Assembly: GCA_002434245.1 (NCBI GenBank)
Contig: DJJR01000055.1
Span: 1 to 31,222, forward strand
Direction of reading: 5' to 3'
Source of the DNA: Pelosinus fermentans
GTDB lineage: Bacteria; Bacillota; Negativicutes; DSM-13327
Length of the DNA: 31,222 nucleotides
In this document: piece after piece, positions 7,352-15,729 of the stretch
Position numbering within the stretch: the first letter of the stretch is position 1
Layout: each line of letters begins with the position of its first letter
Position numbers and translations under genes: made by a program
The notes under the pieces: generated by a model
The model's input: only the letters and a program-made list of their open reading frames with translations
Told to the model about the DNA's origin: nothing
Databases searched by the model: none

Positions 7352-8092
7352 CTACTCCCGCACTTTTTCCATCAGCCATACGCCGATTCCACAAAAGGCA
7401 GTAATGTATGCTGCCATGATGAACAGGGAGAAAACAGGAGTTTCTCCGCCGGAGACAATCGCTCGTAAGGCATGACTGGCATGGGTCAGCGGCAAAAATT
7501 CAATCAGCCAGCGTAACACAGTCGGCAGATGGTCCGGAATAAAAAATGTAGCGCATAAAAAAGACATAGGCAATAATACATAGGTATTAAAATTAGCCAT
7601 ATCTTCATGAGTATTCATCACCATTGCAGCCACGAGTCCCATAGATGCAAAAACCAGACAGTTAAGCACTAATGCGATTGCAAACCAAATAGTAATCAGC
7701 GCGTGTGCCCCAAAGGTAAATGCTAACAGGATAATAATTAAAGATGATAATAAGCCGCGTAACGCACCTGACGCGACTTTACCAATCACAAAAGACATAG
7801 AAGATATGGGAGCAATTAGATATTCTTCCAATGTTTTATGATATACCCTACTCATATTGAGAGGGCTCCCCACTGAATTAAAACTGATATTCATCGAATT
7901 TAAGGCAATAATGCCAGGTACAATAAAATCTAAATAACTGCCTTGGTTGACTTGAATGTTCCGTCCCAATCCCCAGCCAAAGGCCACCAGATATAATATA
8001 GGTGAGACCATTCGAGACAAAATAAAGCGGCCAATGCGTCTTTTTAGCACTAGCCAATCTCGCCAAAAGACTGTCCAAATATCATATAACAT
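7352..8092 (-). CDS. ABC-2 type transporter permease
   Basis: A 246-residue inner-membrane protein with about six hydrophobic segments, of the ABC-2 permease family (DrrB/NodJ/YadH-like). It starts in the style MLYDIWTVFWRDWLVLKRR with a cytosolic amphipathic head, and has the family's central stretch LEEYLIAPISSMSFVIGKV. It is paired with the ATPase upstream: the stop of that gene and this start overlap as TAATG, so the two are translationally coupled. ABC-2 pairs usually export drugs, polysaccharides or lipids. Here the pair closes a cobalamin-riboswitch transcription unit, which suggests export or efflux tied to tetrapyrrole or metal handling, but no substrate can be named. Confidence 0.85.
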   Translation of the reverse strand: MLYDIWTVFWRDWLVLKRRIGRFILSRMVSPILYLVAFGWGLGRNIQVNQGSYLDFIVPGIIALNSMNISFNSVGSPLNMSRVYHKTLEEYLIAPISSMSFVIGKVASGALRGLLSSLIIILLAFTFGAHALITIWFAIALVLNCLVFASMGLVAAMVMNTHEDMANFNTYVLLPMSFLCATFFIPDHLPTVLRWLIEFLPLTHASHALRAIVSGGETPVFSLFIMAAYITAFCGIGVWLMEKVRE

Positions 8093-8931
8093 TATCCTGC
8101 CACCTTCCGCCCGGTCAATTCTACAAATGCATCTTCTAAGTTGGTTTGACGCAGAGTAGTTGTTGTTACTAATGTAGCAGCAAAGGCGGAAGCCTCATTG
8201 CGATCAGCGAAGAATTTTGTTTTTGTGCCTTCTTCATCTGCCCATTCCACTGCATAGGACCCAAGTCGCTGACACAATTCCATGGGTGTATCTATGGCAA
8301 TTAATCTCCCTTTCTCCATAATCGCAACCCGCTGGCATAAATTTTCAGCCTCTTCAATATAATGAGTGGTCAGCAATACAGTAAGTCCCTCATTTTTCAA
8401 GTGGCGTATCAGATCCCAAAGACGGCGGCGTACTTGCGGATCAAGCCCTACTGTGGGTTCATCTAAGAAAAGTACTTTAGGCTGATGCAACAACGCTCTG
8501 GCAATCATTAAGCGTCGCTTCATGCCGCCAGAAAATTTCTGCACCATCTCATGCGCTCGATCTTCCAGTTCTACAAATTTTAATAACTCTTCAATTCGTT
8601 GGTTACGCACCTGAGGCACCATATGGTGAAGTCTTCCATGAAGCTCAAGATTTTCCCAGGGTGTTAAATCACTGTCCAAATTAAAATGCTGAGGGACTAC
8701 ACCAATGACAGATTTAATATGCTGCTCCTGATGAGATGCCTCACAGCCATCAATAACAATCTTGCCTGCTGTCGGTCGGGTTAGCATGGTTAGTACACGA
8801 ATGGTAGTTGTTTTCCCTGCACCATTTGGTCCTAATAAGCCAAATATCTCCCCCTTGGCAATTTTTAAAGACAGATTATCTACAGCGGTGCGATCACCAA
8901 ACTTCTTGCTAAAATTCTCAATGTGAATCAT
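8092..8931 (-). CDS. ABC-2 type transporter ATP-binding protein
   Basis: A 279-residue ATPase of the CcmA/DrrA type that powers the ABC-2 permease encoded directly downstream. Walker A is GPNGAGKTT (34-42), the ABC signature is FSGGMKRR, Walker B is VLFLDEPTVGLDP, and the H-loop is in TTHYIEEAE. The C-terminal region has the DrrA-type tail ending in TTTLRQTNLEDAFVELTG. It begins only 3 bases after the stop of the FecE-type ATPase upstream, so it belongs to the same message as that importer. Confidence 0.9.
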   Translation of the reverse strand: MIHIENFSKKFGDRTAVDNLSLKIAKGEIFGLLGPNGAGKTTTIRVLTMLTRPTAGKIVIDGCEASHQEQHIKSVIGVVPQHFNLDSDLTPWENLELHGRLHHMVPQVRNQRIEELLKFVELEDRAHEMVQKFSGGMKRRLMIARALLHQPKVLFLDEPTVGLDPQVRRRLWDLIRHLKNEGLTVLLTTHYIEEAENLCQRVAIMEKGRLIAIDTPMELCQRLGSYAVEWADEEGTKTKFFADRNEASAFAATLVTTTTLRQTNLEDAFVELTGRKVAG

Positions 8932-8934
8932 GTA

Positions 8935-9738
8935 CTATCCCCTACTTCTTCTATTTATCGACGTCAGCCCCCGGATCATTACCATCGGTTTACCGGATGA
9001 ATCAAAGGAGATTTCGCTTTCAACCCTAAATACTTCTCGCAAAGTATGCTCCGTAATGACATCGGCGGGTTTACCCGCTGCAAAAATTTGCCCTTGCTGC
9101 AAGACGGCAACATAATCTGAATATCGGGCAGCATGATTGATATCATGCAGTACCATCACAACAGTAAGTTTATGCTCATGATTAAAAGCAGCCAGCAATT
9201 CCATGATTTCTAGCTGATGGCAAATATCAAGATACGTAGTAGGTTCATCCAATAATAGGATTTCTGGCTTTTGTGCTAAAGCCATGGCTATCCATACCCG
9301 CTGACGTTCACCGCCAGAAAGAGTACTCACCACTCGATCAGCCATTTGTGTAAGACCAGTCTGCGTCAAAGCCCAACTAACACAAACCTCATCTTGCTCT
9401 GACTTTCCTCTCCACCAGCTTTGATGGGGAAATCGGCCAAATTCGACTAGATCCCTTACTGTTAAATCACTGGGCGCCTGAGGGGACTGAGGCAAAACAG
9501 CCATTTGCTGCGCGAGCCTTTTTCCGCTGAGCTGAGCTAAATTCTGACCGTCTAAATAAACAATTCCTTTATTCGGTTTTATATTCCGTGATAAGACATT
9601 TAATAAGGTACTTTTACCTGATCCATTAGGGCCTAAAATCGAAATAATTTTCCCTTCCTCAATTGCCAAAGAAAGATCTTCCAAGACCATTTTATCATCA
9701 AAATTCACAGATAATGCTTCTGCTTTCATAATGGACAT
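8935..9738 (-). CDS. FecE/BtuD-type ABC importer ATPase (system 1)
   Basis: A 267-residue ATPase of the iron-siderophore/heme/cobalamin importer family. Walker A is LGPNGSGKST (34-43), signature LSGGERQRVWIAMALAQKP, Walker B ILLLDEPTTYLD and an H-loop in VMVLHDINHAARYSD. AGGAGG sits 8 bases upstream of the ATG, and its start overlaps the permease stop (TAATG). It powers the adjacent FecCD permease together with the lipoprotein. The riboswitch that heads the unit points to cobamides, cobalt chelates or another tetrapyrrole as substrate; sequence alone cannot separate cobalamin from heme or siderophore systems in this family. Confidence 0.9.
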   Translation of the reverse strand: MSIMKAEALSVNFDDKMVLEDLSLAIEEGKIISILGPNGSGKSTLLNVLSRNIKPNKGIVYLDGQNLAQLSGKRLAQQMAVLPQSPQAPSDLTVRDLVEFGRFPHQSWWRGKSEQDEVCVSWALTQTGLTQMADRVVSTLSGGERQRVWIAMALAQKPEILLLDEPTTYLDICHQLEIMELLAAFNHEHKLTVVMVLHDINHAARYSDYVAVLQQGQIFAAGKPADVITEHTLREVFRVESEISFDSSGKPMVMIRGLTSINRRSRG

Positions 9739-10760
9739 TATGCATCCCTCCTTAGCAGATAGAGAAAGAATGGCGCACCGACAAAGGCCATAATAATCCC
9801 TACTGGAATTTCAATTGGAGCAAATGCCACTCTAGCCAAGGTATCGCTTAATGTAACAACCGCGACTCCCAATAAGGCCGAGGCTGGAAGAAGATAGCGA
9901 TAATCTGAACCAACCAACAAGCGTGCTGCATGGGGTACAATCAATCCTACAAAGCCCAACAGACCAACAACACTGACAGCACTTGCCGCCATTAATGCTG
10001 CCACTGCAGTCAGTGCAATACGGGATACTTCCACATTTAGACCTAACCCTCGGGCAATTTCATCTCCAAGATTTAGAATATTAAGCCGCCTGGCACCCAA
10101 TATAGCCAAGATTCCACCAATTATCGTATAGGGCAAAATAATATCAAGATGTGGCCAGCTGCGGGCTGACAATCCCCCCACCATCCACATCAATGCTCCA
10201 TGAACCCGATCACTGTAAAATACTAATAGTGCAGAAATAGCTGAATTCAAAAAAGCCGATACAGCTACCCCTGCTAAAATAATACGTACTGGCCGAATGC
10301 CGCCTTTCCAAGCCAATATATAGATAAAAATAGCCGCTAACATAGCACCAAAAAAGGCAAAGGGAGTCACCAAATATTCTTTATGAGGGAACAGCACCAT
10401 AATGCTTACGCCAGCTAAACCAGCTCCTGACGACACCCCAATAATATGAGGGTCAGCCAGAGGATTTTTCATAACACCCTGTAAAATGGCTCCAGCTAAG
10501 GACAAATTAACACCTACCAATGCGCCTACTAAGGTTCTTGGCAACCGTATGTTCCATATCACTTGTCGATTTGCTCCCGGAGTATCAGAAAAAATAGCCG
10601 TTATAATTTCATTCAGACTAATGGACAGTGCTCCTACACTCAAACTGAGGGCAATCCCCCCTAGAGCAAGTAATAGGAATATCACCAAAATAAATGCTCT
10701 CCATTCACTCCGATCACGTGTGCCTCTACATGAGAAAATCTTCTTATTTAACATTTCCAT
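9738..10760 (-). CDS. FecCD/BtuC-type importer permease (system 1)
   Basis: A 340-residue inner-membrane permease of the FecCD family, which forms a ten-helix dimer. Visible family motifs are WNIRLPRTLVGALVGVNLSL, GAILQGVMKNPLADPHIIGV and GLLGFVGLIVPHAARLLVG. The start overlaps the end of the binding-protein gene by 17 bases; a second ATG two codons later is an alternative. Gene order binding protein, permease, ATPase matches a complete importer. The residue pattern is generic for iron-complex and cobalamin importers, so substrate is deduced only from the riboswitch context. Confidence 0.92.
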   Translation of the reverse strand: MEMLNKKIFSCRGTRDRSEWRAFILVIFLLLALGGIALSLSVGALSISLNEIITAIFSDTPGANRQVIWNIRLPRTLVGALVGVNLSLAGAILQGVMKNPLADPHIIGVSSGAGLAGVSIMVLFPHKEYLVTPFAFFGAMLAAIFIYILAWKGGIRPVRIILAGVAVSAFLNSAISALLVFYSDRVHGALMWMVGGLSARSWPHLDIILPYTIIGGILAILGARRLNILNLGDEIARGLGLNVEVSRIALTAVAALMAASAVSVVGLLGFVGLIVPHAARLLVGSDYRYLLPASALLGVAVVTLSDTLARVAFAPIEIPVGIIMAFVGAPFFLYLLRRDA

Positions 10761-11712
10761 AAACCTCAGGATACATTACTTTTGCCATATATTCTACTGA
10801 TTCATGAAAACGAATACCAGGATTGAGTTGGAATAATTCTGCAGGCAGAAAAAATACTTGTCCTGTTTTTACTGCACGTAAACCACCCCAAGCCGGATTG
10901 CTTTCAATATCAGCTTTCATTCTTTTTTCAATTTCAGCCATATTACCCATGGTAACGACCAAAATAGCATCTGCGTCTCCTTCTACTAGTTTTTCTAAAC
11001 TATAAGGAGTCGTTTCACTATCACCAGCGATTGGCGAACTACCTGCTGCAATGTTTTTGAGTTTCAGGATAGCAGCCACATTTCCTGCAATGCTATGCTC
11101 AAGCTCTACAGTAACATTTTTGGCGGTGGCGTGCAATATAATCACTTTTTTACTTTGATTTGGCAACTTAGCTGTTACCTCATTGATATTGGCTTGCATA
11201 GCAGCAAGCAGTTTTTCGGCCTGATCCTCTGTGCCTGCAATCTCCCCAAATAACTTGACTTTCGCTAAAATATCATCATAGGTTTTCATTTTCAATATCA
11301 TCACAGGAATCTTACTGCTTTCAAAAGTTGGAATTAATTTATCGTGAATTCCCTGAAAACCAATTATTAAGTCTGGCTGAAGGGTTAATACTTGCTCAAC
11401 ATTTACATTATAAATAAAGCCTACTTCTGGAATCTCCTGCTGAGCGGGAAAGGTCTGCGGTGTTTTAGAACTCGGTCTTCCAACGGCTTTGCCGCCAACC
11501 CCATATAATACATCTAAAAAAGAGGTGGATAGCACAACAATACGTTGTGGTTTTTGTCCCAATACTACATTGCGCCCTGCGTCATCCGTCATTTGCAGAT
11601 AATGATCTGGAGATTTTGTTGTTGATTTCTCTTGGGTTGAAGAAGCACATCCTGCCACGATTATACTCATTATACTTAGCATGCAGACTAAATATGTCAA
11701 TTTCCCTTTCAC
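10744..11712 (-). CDS. Periplasmic-binding lipoprotein of importer system 1 (BtuF/FepB fold)
   Basis: A type-III (helical-backbone) substrate-binding lipoprotein. I choose the GTG at 11712: GGAAGGAG lies 8 bases upstream, and the longer ATG at 11730 overlaps that site. From this start the protein is 322 residues, with a lipoprotein signal ending at VAGC and Cys22 as the lipidated residue. Family features include RIVVLSTSFLDVLYGVGG near the start, VEQVLTLQPDLIIGF in the middle and AWGGLRAVKTGQVFFLP near the end. It follows the exported CbiK gene after a hairpin. It could carry a cobamide, cobalt chelate or heme; the neighbouring exported chelatase makes a tetrapyrrole the favoured guess. Confidence 0.9.
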   Translation of the reverse strand: MKGKLTYLVCMLSIMSIIVAGCASSTQEKSTTKSPDHYLQMTDDAGRNVVLGQKPQRIVVLSTSFLDVLYGVGGKAVGRPSSKTPQTFPAQQEIPEVGFIYNVNVEQVLTLQPDLIIGFQGIHDKLIPTFESSKIPVMILKMKTYDDILAKVKLFGEIAGTEDQAEKLLAAMQANINEVTAKLPNQSKKVIILHATAKNVTVELEHSIAGNVAAILKLKNIAAGSSPIAGDSETTPYSLEKLVEGDADAILVVTMGNMAEIEKRMKADIESNPAWGGLRAVKTGQVFFLPAELFQLNPGIRFHESVEYMAKVMYPEVYGNVK

Positions 11713-11750
11713 GACTCGCTCTCCTTCCATACATATAACAAATGGGAAAG

Positions 11751-11771
11751 GCCGGATATACTTGATCCGGC
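11751..11771 (-). other. Intercistronic hairpin after exported cbiK
   Basis: GCCGGAT (11751-11757) and ATCCGGC (11765-11771) form a seven-pair, GC-rich stem with a seven-base loop. There is no T run on the minus strand, so it is more likely an RNA-stability or processing element than a full terminator. Confidence 0.5.
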
Positions 11772-11797
11772 ATCCCCACTTATTACGGTCTTAACTA

Positions 11798-12721
11798 TTA
11801 TTTTAAACCATTAATGGCATCACGTACATGCTGTACATAAATATCTTGGATTCCAGTATTTTCACCTAAACCATGAATGTAGGTTTCCACTTGATATCCG
11901 TCTGCAAGGAATGTATTTTTCCAGGAATCATCTTCATCCCCAGCCATATCGTTATTGGCATGATCACCAGCAACTAACATGAGCGGCATCAAGGTAATCT
12001 TTTTAATGTTTCTTTCTTTTAGTAATTTTTCAACATCTTGAAGATTAGGATGATCCGTTTCTTCTACTACACCGATAATCACATGTAAGCCAGCTGCGTA
12101 AAATTGATCTTGTAAGGCTTGGTAAGCTGGGTTATGCTGATGTGGTGAACCATGTCCCATAAATACCACAGTTTTACCTTGCAATTGCAATGCAGGAAGT
12201 TGTTTTTTAAGAGCATTTACAGCAATGGCAAAATCATTGGGTTTACCATTTTCACCATGAAAGAATAACACCGGACGACCTATAGAAAGTGTCTCAAAAG
12301 CACCATTGAACTTTTCAACAGTAGCTACAACTTTTTTATCATACTCTTCACCTGGTGTCAGATGAGTTGTTTGAACAATAACTTCTTTATAGCCATCTTT
12401 TTTTAATTGGTTTAATACGGTTTCCAAATCATTCACATGAATATTGCTATTTTCCGCCAAGCGTTTCATAACAATTTTGGAAGTAAAAGCTCTATATACA
12501 TCATATTCAGGAAAAGCTTGAGCAATACGTTTTTCTACACTCTCAATATTTAATTGACGAGCTTCTTTAAAAGTAGTACCGAAGCTTACCACGACGATGG
12601 CTTTTTGACTTTTTGGTGCCTCTTGGGCACTTGCATTTGATAAGCCAAATACACTAGCACCCAATAATAAGGAAACACTTAATGCAAAACTCATAGCTAT
12701 TTTATATAAATTCATTTTCAT
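11798..12721 (-). CDS. cbiK: Exported sirohydrochlorin cobaltochelatase, CbiK(P) type
   Basis: CbiK inserts cobalt into sirohydrochlorin in anaerobic B12 synthesis. This 307-residue copy carries a clear Sec signal peptide: basic start, hydrophobic core (about 9-26) and a probable cut after ASA at 32. The mature part opens with AIVVVSFGTTFKEARQLNIE, the family signature. Catalytic-type residues are kept: a His and Glu pair in THLTPGEEYD, a His in FMGHGSPHQH and a His in LVAGDHANNDMAGDEDD. A similarly exported CbiK (CbiK-P) is known from Desulfovibrio vulgaris, so a chelatase outside the cytoplasm has precedent. It sits between cbiL and a binding-protein-dependent importer. Its role may be cobalt or tetrapyrrole capture rather than ring synthesis. 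A cytoplasmic paralogue lies at 30368-31198. Confidence 0.9.
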   Translation of the reverse strand: MKMNLYKIAMSFALSVSLLLGASVFGLSNASAQEAPKSQKAIVVVSFGTTFKEARQLNIESVEKRIAQAFPEYDVYRAFTSKIVMKRLAENSNIHVNDLETVLNQLKKDGYKEVIVQTTHLTPGEEYDKKVVATVEKFNGAFETLSIGRPVLFFHGENGKPNDFAIAVNALKKQLPALQLQGKTVVFMGHGSPHQHNPAYQALQDQFYAAGLHVIIGVVEETDHPNLQDVEKLLKERNIKKITLMPLMLVAGDHANNDMAGDEDDSWKNTFLADGYQVETYIHGLGENTGIQDIYVQHVRDAINGLK

Positions 12722-12785
12722 TTGTACAACTCCTCACTCAGTTTTCTATGTGCATTCCTAAGTCTTTGGGAGAAAAGTATTACAC

Positions 12786-13493
12786 TTAACCAAGTTTACG
12801 TTTCTTAGCCAAAATAGTAGATAAATAGTTAACACTCTTAGCGTCAACTTCCTCTAAATTATAGCTAATTTGTTCATCAGGCAAACCACAGCGGCTAATC
12901 ATAACAGCATTTTCACCAAAACCATGCTGTTTTAATTTCGCTACAACCTGTCCAAAATTTTTGTAAACCTTCATTAATACAACATTATCTACGACTCCCA
13001 ATATAGCATCTAACTCTTCTTCTGACATCGTAGCAGGAATAATGCTAAGTATATCATTTCCCTCTGCCAGCGGCTGGCCTAATTGACTGCCAATCGCACA
13101 AAAAGCCGGAACGCCAGGTATGGTTTCAATAGCATAACCAGAGTCCTTTAACAAACGATATACATACATATAAGTGCTGTAAAACATAGGATCACCTAAT
13201 GTTAAAAACACAACCTTTTTCCCAGCCTGCAGTTCTGCCAGAATACTATTTTTATTGCTTTCCCATGCATTTGCTAGCGTAGCAGCATCATTTACCATCG
13301 GGAAAACCAACCTTAATATCTCAACATCTGCTTTCAAATAAGGATGCGCAATCGATAGTGCTGTACTACCTTCTTTTTTTTCTGTTTTAGGAGCAATTAC
13401 CACATCCGCGTTTCTTATCACCTCCACTGCTTTTAATGTGAGCAGCTCTGGATCTCCTGGCCCTACACCAACACCGTAAAAAATTCCTGCCAT
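12786..13493 (-). CDS. cbiL: Cobalt-factor II / precorrin-2 C20-methyltransferase
   Basis: A 235-residue SAM-dependent methyltransferase that adds the C20 methyl group to the precorrin-2 or cobalt-factor II ring in corrin synthesis. The start at 13493 follows AAGGAGG by 5 bases; the longer in-frame reading to 13646 runs into the untranslated leader and is rejected. The opening GIFYGVGVGPGDPELLTLKA is the GVGPGDP motif of this family; LTLGDPMFYSTY and ETIPGVPAFCAIGSQLGQPL are further methylase motifs, and the GVPAF-type stretch fits the C20 enzyme. It is the first gene behind a cobalamin riboswitch, 315 bases from the aptamer tail. No other corrin-ring methyltransferase is in the window, so the rest of the pathway must be elsewhere. 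Confidence 0.92.
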   Translation of the reverse strand: MAGIFYGVGVGPGDPELLTLKAVEVIRNADVVIAPKTEKKEGSTALSIAHPYLKADVEILRLVFPMVNDAATLANAWESNKNSILAELQAGKKVVFLTLGDPMFYSTYMYVYRLLKDSGYAIETIPGVPAFCAIGSQLGQPLAEGNDILSIIPATMSEEELDAILGVVDNVVLMKVYKNFGQVVAKLKQHGFGENAVMISRCGLPDEQISYNLEEVDAKSVNYLSTILAKKRKLG

Positions 13494-13686
13494 AATGGCC
13501 TCCTTAACTATAAATTGTGGTACAACATATACAAGTACATATAACGATAACTGAGTAAAACGAGAATTTGCATTCTTAATTTTACCATTATCCAATACTC
13601 TTGACCAGCACTGGTGAAAAATTAGAAAATTGGCATGAAAGGCCAATTCAACTACAATCCTACTGGATAATCATCGTTACTAGCGC

Positions 13687-13715
13687 AAAAAAACTTCCGT
13701 CACACAAAACGGAAG
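13687..13715 (-). terminator. Riboswitch-linked intrinsic terminator (unit C leader)
   Basis: On the minus strand CTTCCGT (13715-13709), an eight-base loop and ACGGAAG (13700-13694) are followed by seven T. It lies about 95 bases after the aptamer tail and about 195 bases before cbiL, so it fits the off-state terminator of the cobalamin riboswitch. Confidence 0.7.
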
Positions 13716-13808
13716 ATTTCAATAAATACAATTATAGTAGCCTGCCATCATATAAACACATCACTATCATGCGTAATATACCACAGTATAACTGTACGAA
13801 TCTCCTCC

Positions 13809-13995
13809 CCATCTCTCGCAGGTTTTAACGGTGATTGCTGTATAGGCAGTTCTCCTGACTTTGAATCATTGCTTCCCCAAGCCTTCCCAAGTTTCATCTC
13901 AGTGGCATAATTATGGGGTTACTCCTCATTACAGTGGCGGGACCGCGCCGGAATTTAACCGGACTTCCCTATTAAGCCCAAAAGGGCACCTATAC
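13809..13995 (-). promoter_or_regulatory. Cobalamin riboswitch 1 (heads cbiL unit)
   Basis: Read on the minus strand, the closing helix pairs GTATAGG (13995-13989) with CCTATAC (13846-13840). Inside are the hallmark elements GGGAAGTCCGG, GGTCCCGCCACTG and the B12 box GCCACTG, then GGAAGGCTTGGGG, AGTCAGGAGAACTGCC. A conserved tail ACCTGCGAGAGATGGGGAGG (13805-13824) follows and is nearly identical in riboswitch 2; it may form the P13/kissing-loop part. Cobalamin binding should reduce expression of the downstream importer/CbiL/CbiK unit through the terminator at 13687-13715. Confidence 0.95.
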
Positions 13996-14029
13996 CATCC
14001 ATATTAAATTTTGCTGTCCACTCTTAATT

Positions 14030-14058
14030 AGAGTATAATAAATACTTTTCCTTGTCAA
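14030..14058 (-). promoter_or_regulatory. Probable sigma-70-type promoter of unit C
   Basis: On the minus strand TTGACA (14058-14053) is a perfect -35 box. TATACT at a 15-base spacing or TACTCT at 17 bases serves as -10. It lies about 35 bases upstream of the riboswitch. The same -35 and spacing options occur ahead of riboswitch 2. Confidence 0.6.
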
Positions 14059-14126
14059 GGATATACTGGGTAATCTTCTATGCCCTTCGTTTTATTTTAG
14101 CCATCTATATGATATCAATACCAATT

Positions 14127-14894
14127 TTAGCACGCAGTTAAGCCGCCATCTACCATCCATACTGCGCCGTTAACGAAAGATGACTGATCCGATGCCAAAA
14201 AACAGATTACATGAGCTACCTCATGAGCTTTGGCAATTCTCCCTATTGGATACATTGATGACATATCCCGTAAATATTCCTCGGGATTGTCTGCCTCTGC
14301 TAATTGCTGTGTAAGCATAGGCGTATCCACATCACCAGGGCATATGCAATTAGCGCGAACACCATAGTGAATACTTTCTAAGGACAAAGCCTTTGTAAAA
14401 GTCGTTACCGCACCCTTTGAGGCGCAATAGGCAGTACATAAACAATTACCATTAATCCCTGCATCAGAAGACACGTTAATAATAGCTCCACCACCCCTCT
14501 GCCGCAAATAAGGCAAAGCCGATTTACAAATAAAATAGGTACCTTTTATATTGATATTCATGATGTTATCAAACTCATCTTCCGTAACTTCACCAATGAT
14601 TTTTTCCATGTATATACCAGCAGCATTGATAACAATATCCAGACCGCCGAACTGGGCTGCAGTTTTTTCTACTACTTCCTGGCATTGACTCACAGAACTG
14701 ACATCTCCTTGTATAAAACATACATGATCAGCATAGGATGCTAATTCAAGTAAGGCCATTTGCCCCTTTTCCTTTTGACGTCCAATTAAGGCCGTCTTAG
14801 CCCCTTGGGCCAGCAACTGGCGAGCAGCCTCCAAACCAATACCAGAAGTACCGCCAGTAATCATCGCTACTTTTCCCGCAAATTGATAATTCAT
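14127..14894 (-). CDS. Short-chain dehydrogenase/reductase (SDR)
   Basis: A 255-residue classical SDR, NAD(P)-dependent. The cofactor motif TGGTSGIG is at 14-21, the structural NAAG is in IVINAAGIYM, and the catalytic Ser and YxxxK are in INVSSDAG and YCASKGAV. The C-terminus WMVDGGLTAC is normal for the family. GTAGGAG lies upstream of the ATG. It is the last gene of unit B, 98 bases after tonB and just before the next riboswitch. Its position suggests co-expression with the cobamide genes; possible roles include oxidation or reduction of a tetrapyrrole side chain or of a released sugar/alcohol such as aminopropanol, but this is speculation. Confidence 0.88.
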   Translation of the reverse strand: MNYQFAGKVAMITGGTSGIGLEAARQLLAQGAKTALIGRQKEKGQMALLELASYADHVCFIQGDVSSVSQCQEVVEKTAAQFGGLDIVINAAGIYMEKIIGEVTEDEFDNIMNINIKGTYFICKSALPYLRQRGGGAIINVSSDAGINGNCLCTAYCASKGAVTTFTKALSLESIHYGVRANCICPGDVDTPMLTQQLAEADNPEEYLRDMSSMYPIGRIAKAHEVAHVICFLASDQSSFVNGAVWMVDGGLTAC

Positions 14895-14992
14895 GATTCA
14901 ACTCCTACTACATTATCCAAACTAGCTTCTTACTTATAATACTATATCACAAATCGAATGATTGAGTACCCCGCCTTTCTACTGGTTTCTAC

Positions 14993-15724
14993 CTATTTAA
15001 AACGAAAAGTGACTGGCATGTTTGTATAACACATAATACTGGCGCCGCTCTCTGGGTCCTTAGCTGGTACAAATCTCCATTTTCGAACTGCTGCTACCAC
15101 TGCAGCATCTAATATATCATGTCCTGATGTCGCACTAATGGTCACATCGCCAGGTAAACCATTCACCAAAATTTGAATTTTTACCACTACGGTCCCCGTC
15201 AAGCCAGCTGTCCTCGCTCCTTCAGGATAATCAGGATCTACCTTAGACAAGATCTGCGGCCGAATAATCTTACCTTTTCGTCCGCCATTTCCTCCACTAT
15301 TAGAACCAGCATTAGTGCCGCTGCCGCCGCTCTCATTATTCCCAACTGCGTCGCTGTCAGAAGAAGTTCCAGTCGATTCATCACTACTTCCAGACGGGGA
15401 TGAGGCTACTGCTTCAACTGCTTCCATCGCCATTTCATTGGCCACAGCCACTACCTGAGGGGTAGCAGGTGAAGGAGCTGTCTTCTCCCTGACTTGCATG
15501 GTCTGGACGGGAGCAGCACCAGGTGCACTCTGTGAATTTGGCAATGATTCTTCTAATCCTGAATCCTCTATAGACGCATCGGTAAGTAATTCTAATTCAA
15601 TGTAAGGTTCTGCTTGTATGGATGTAACAGCCTTACCAGCCAGCCAACCGATAACACCCAAAAATACTATATGAAAAAGTATAGAAATGCCGATGGCTTT
15701 ACGCCAACGTGGTCGGTATATCAT
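14993..15724 (-). CDS. tonB: TonB family energy transducer
   Basis: A 243-residue protein that carries energy from the ExbBD complex to outer-membrane receptors. Residues about 10-30 form the single N-terminal membrane anchor. The spacer is unusual: instead of a long Pro-Lys/Pro-Glu rod it is acidic, then Ser/Gly/Asn-rich (SGSSDESTGTSSDSD.., about 113-150). The C-terminal TonB domain is clear: YPEGARTAGLTGTVVVKIQI, then AAVRKWRFVPA. It directly follows exbD with a 5-base gap. Placement in the same operon as a BtuB-like receptor suggests a TonB dedicated to this uptake system. Confidence 0.92.
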   Translation of the reverse strand: MIYRPRWRKAIGISILFHIVFLGVIGWLAGKAVTSIQAEPYIELELLTDASIEDSGLEESLPNSQSAPGAAPVQTMQVREKTAPSPATPQVVAVANEMAMEAVEAVASSPSGSSDESTGTSSDSDAVGNNESGGSGTNAGSNSGGNGGRKGKIIRPQILSKVDPDYPEGARTAGLTGTVVVKIQILVNGLPGDVTISATSGHDILDAAVVAAVRKWRFVPAKDPESGASIMCYTNMPVTFRFK

Positions 15725-15729
15725 GCGCT

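Noticed and set aside
8930..9115. Small plus-strand ORFs opposite ABC transporter genes
   Set aside because: These are shadows of clearly coding minus-strand genes and lack ribosome-binding sites.
13494..13646. N-terminal extension of cbiL up to 13646
   Set aside because: It covers the untranslated riboswitch leader, shows no conserved sequence, and a strong AAGGAGG site marks the start at 13493.
13601..13828. Plus-strand ORF opposite the cbiL leader
   Set aside because: It overlaps the riboswitch tail and terminator on the other strand, and has no plausible protein features.
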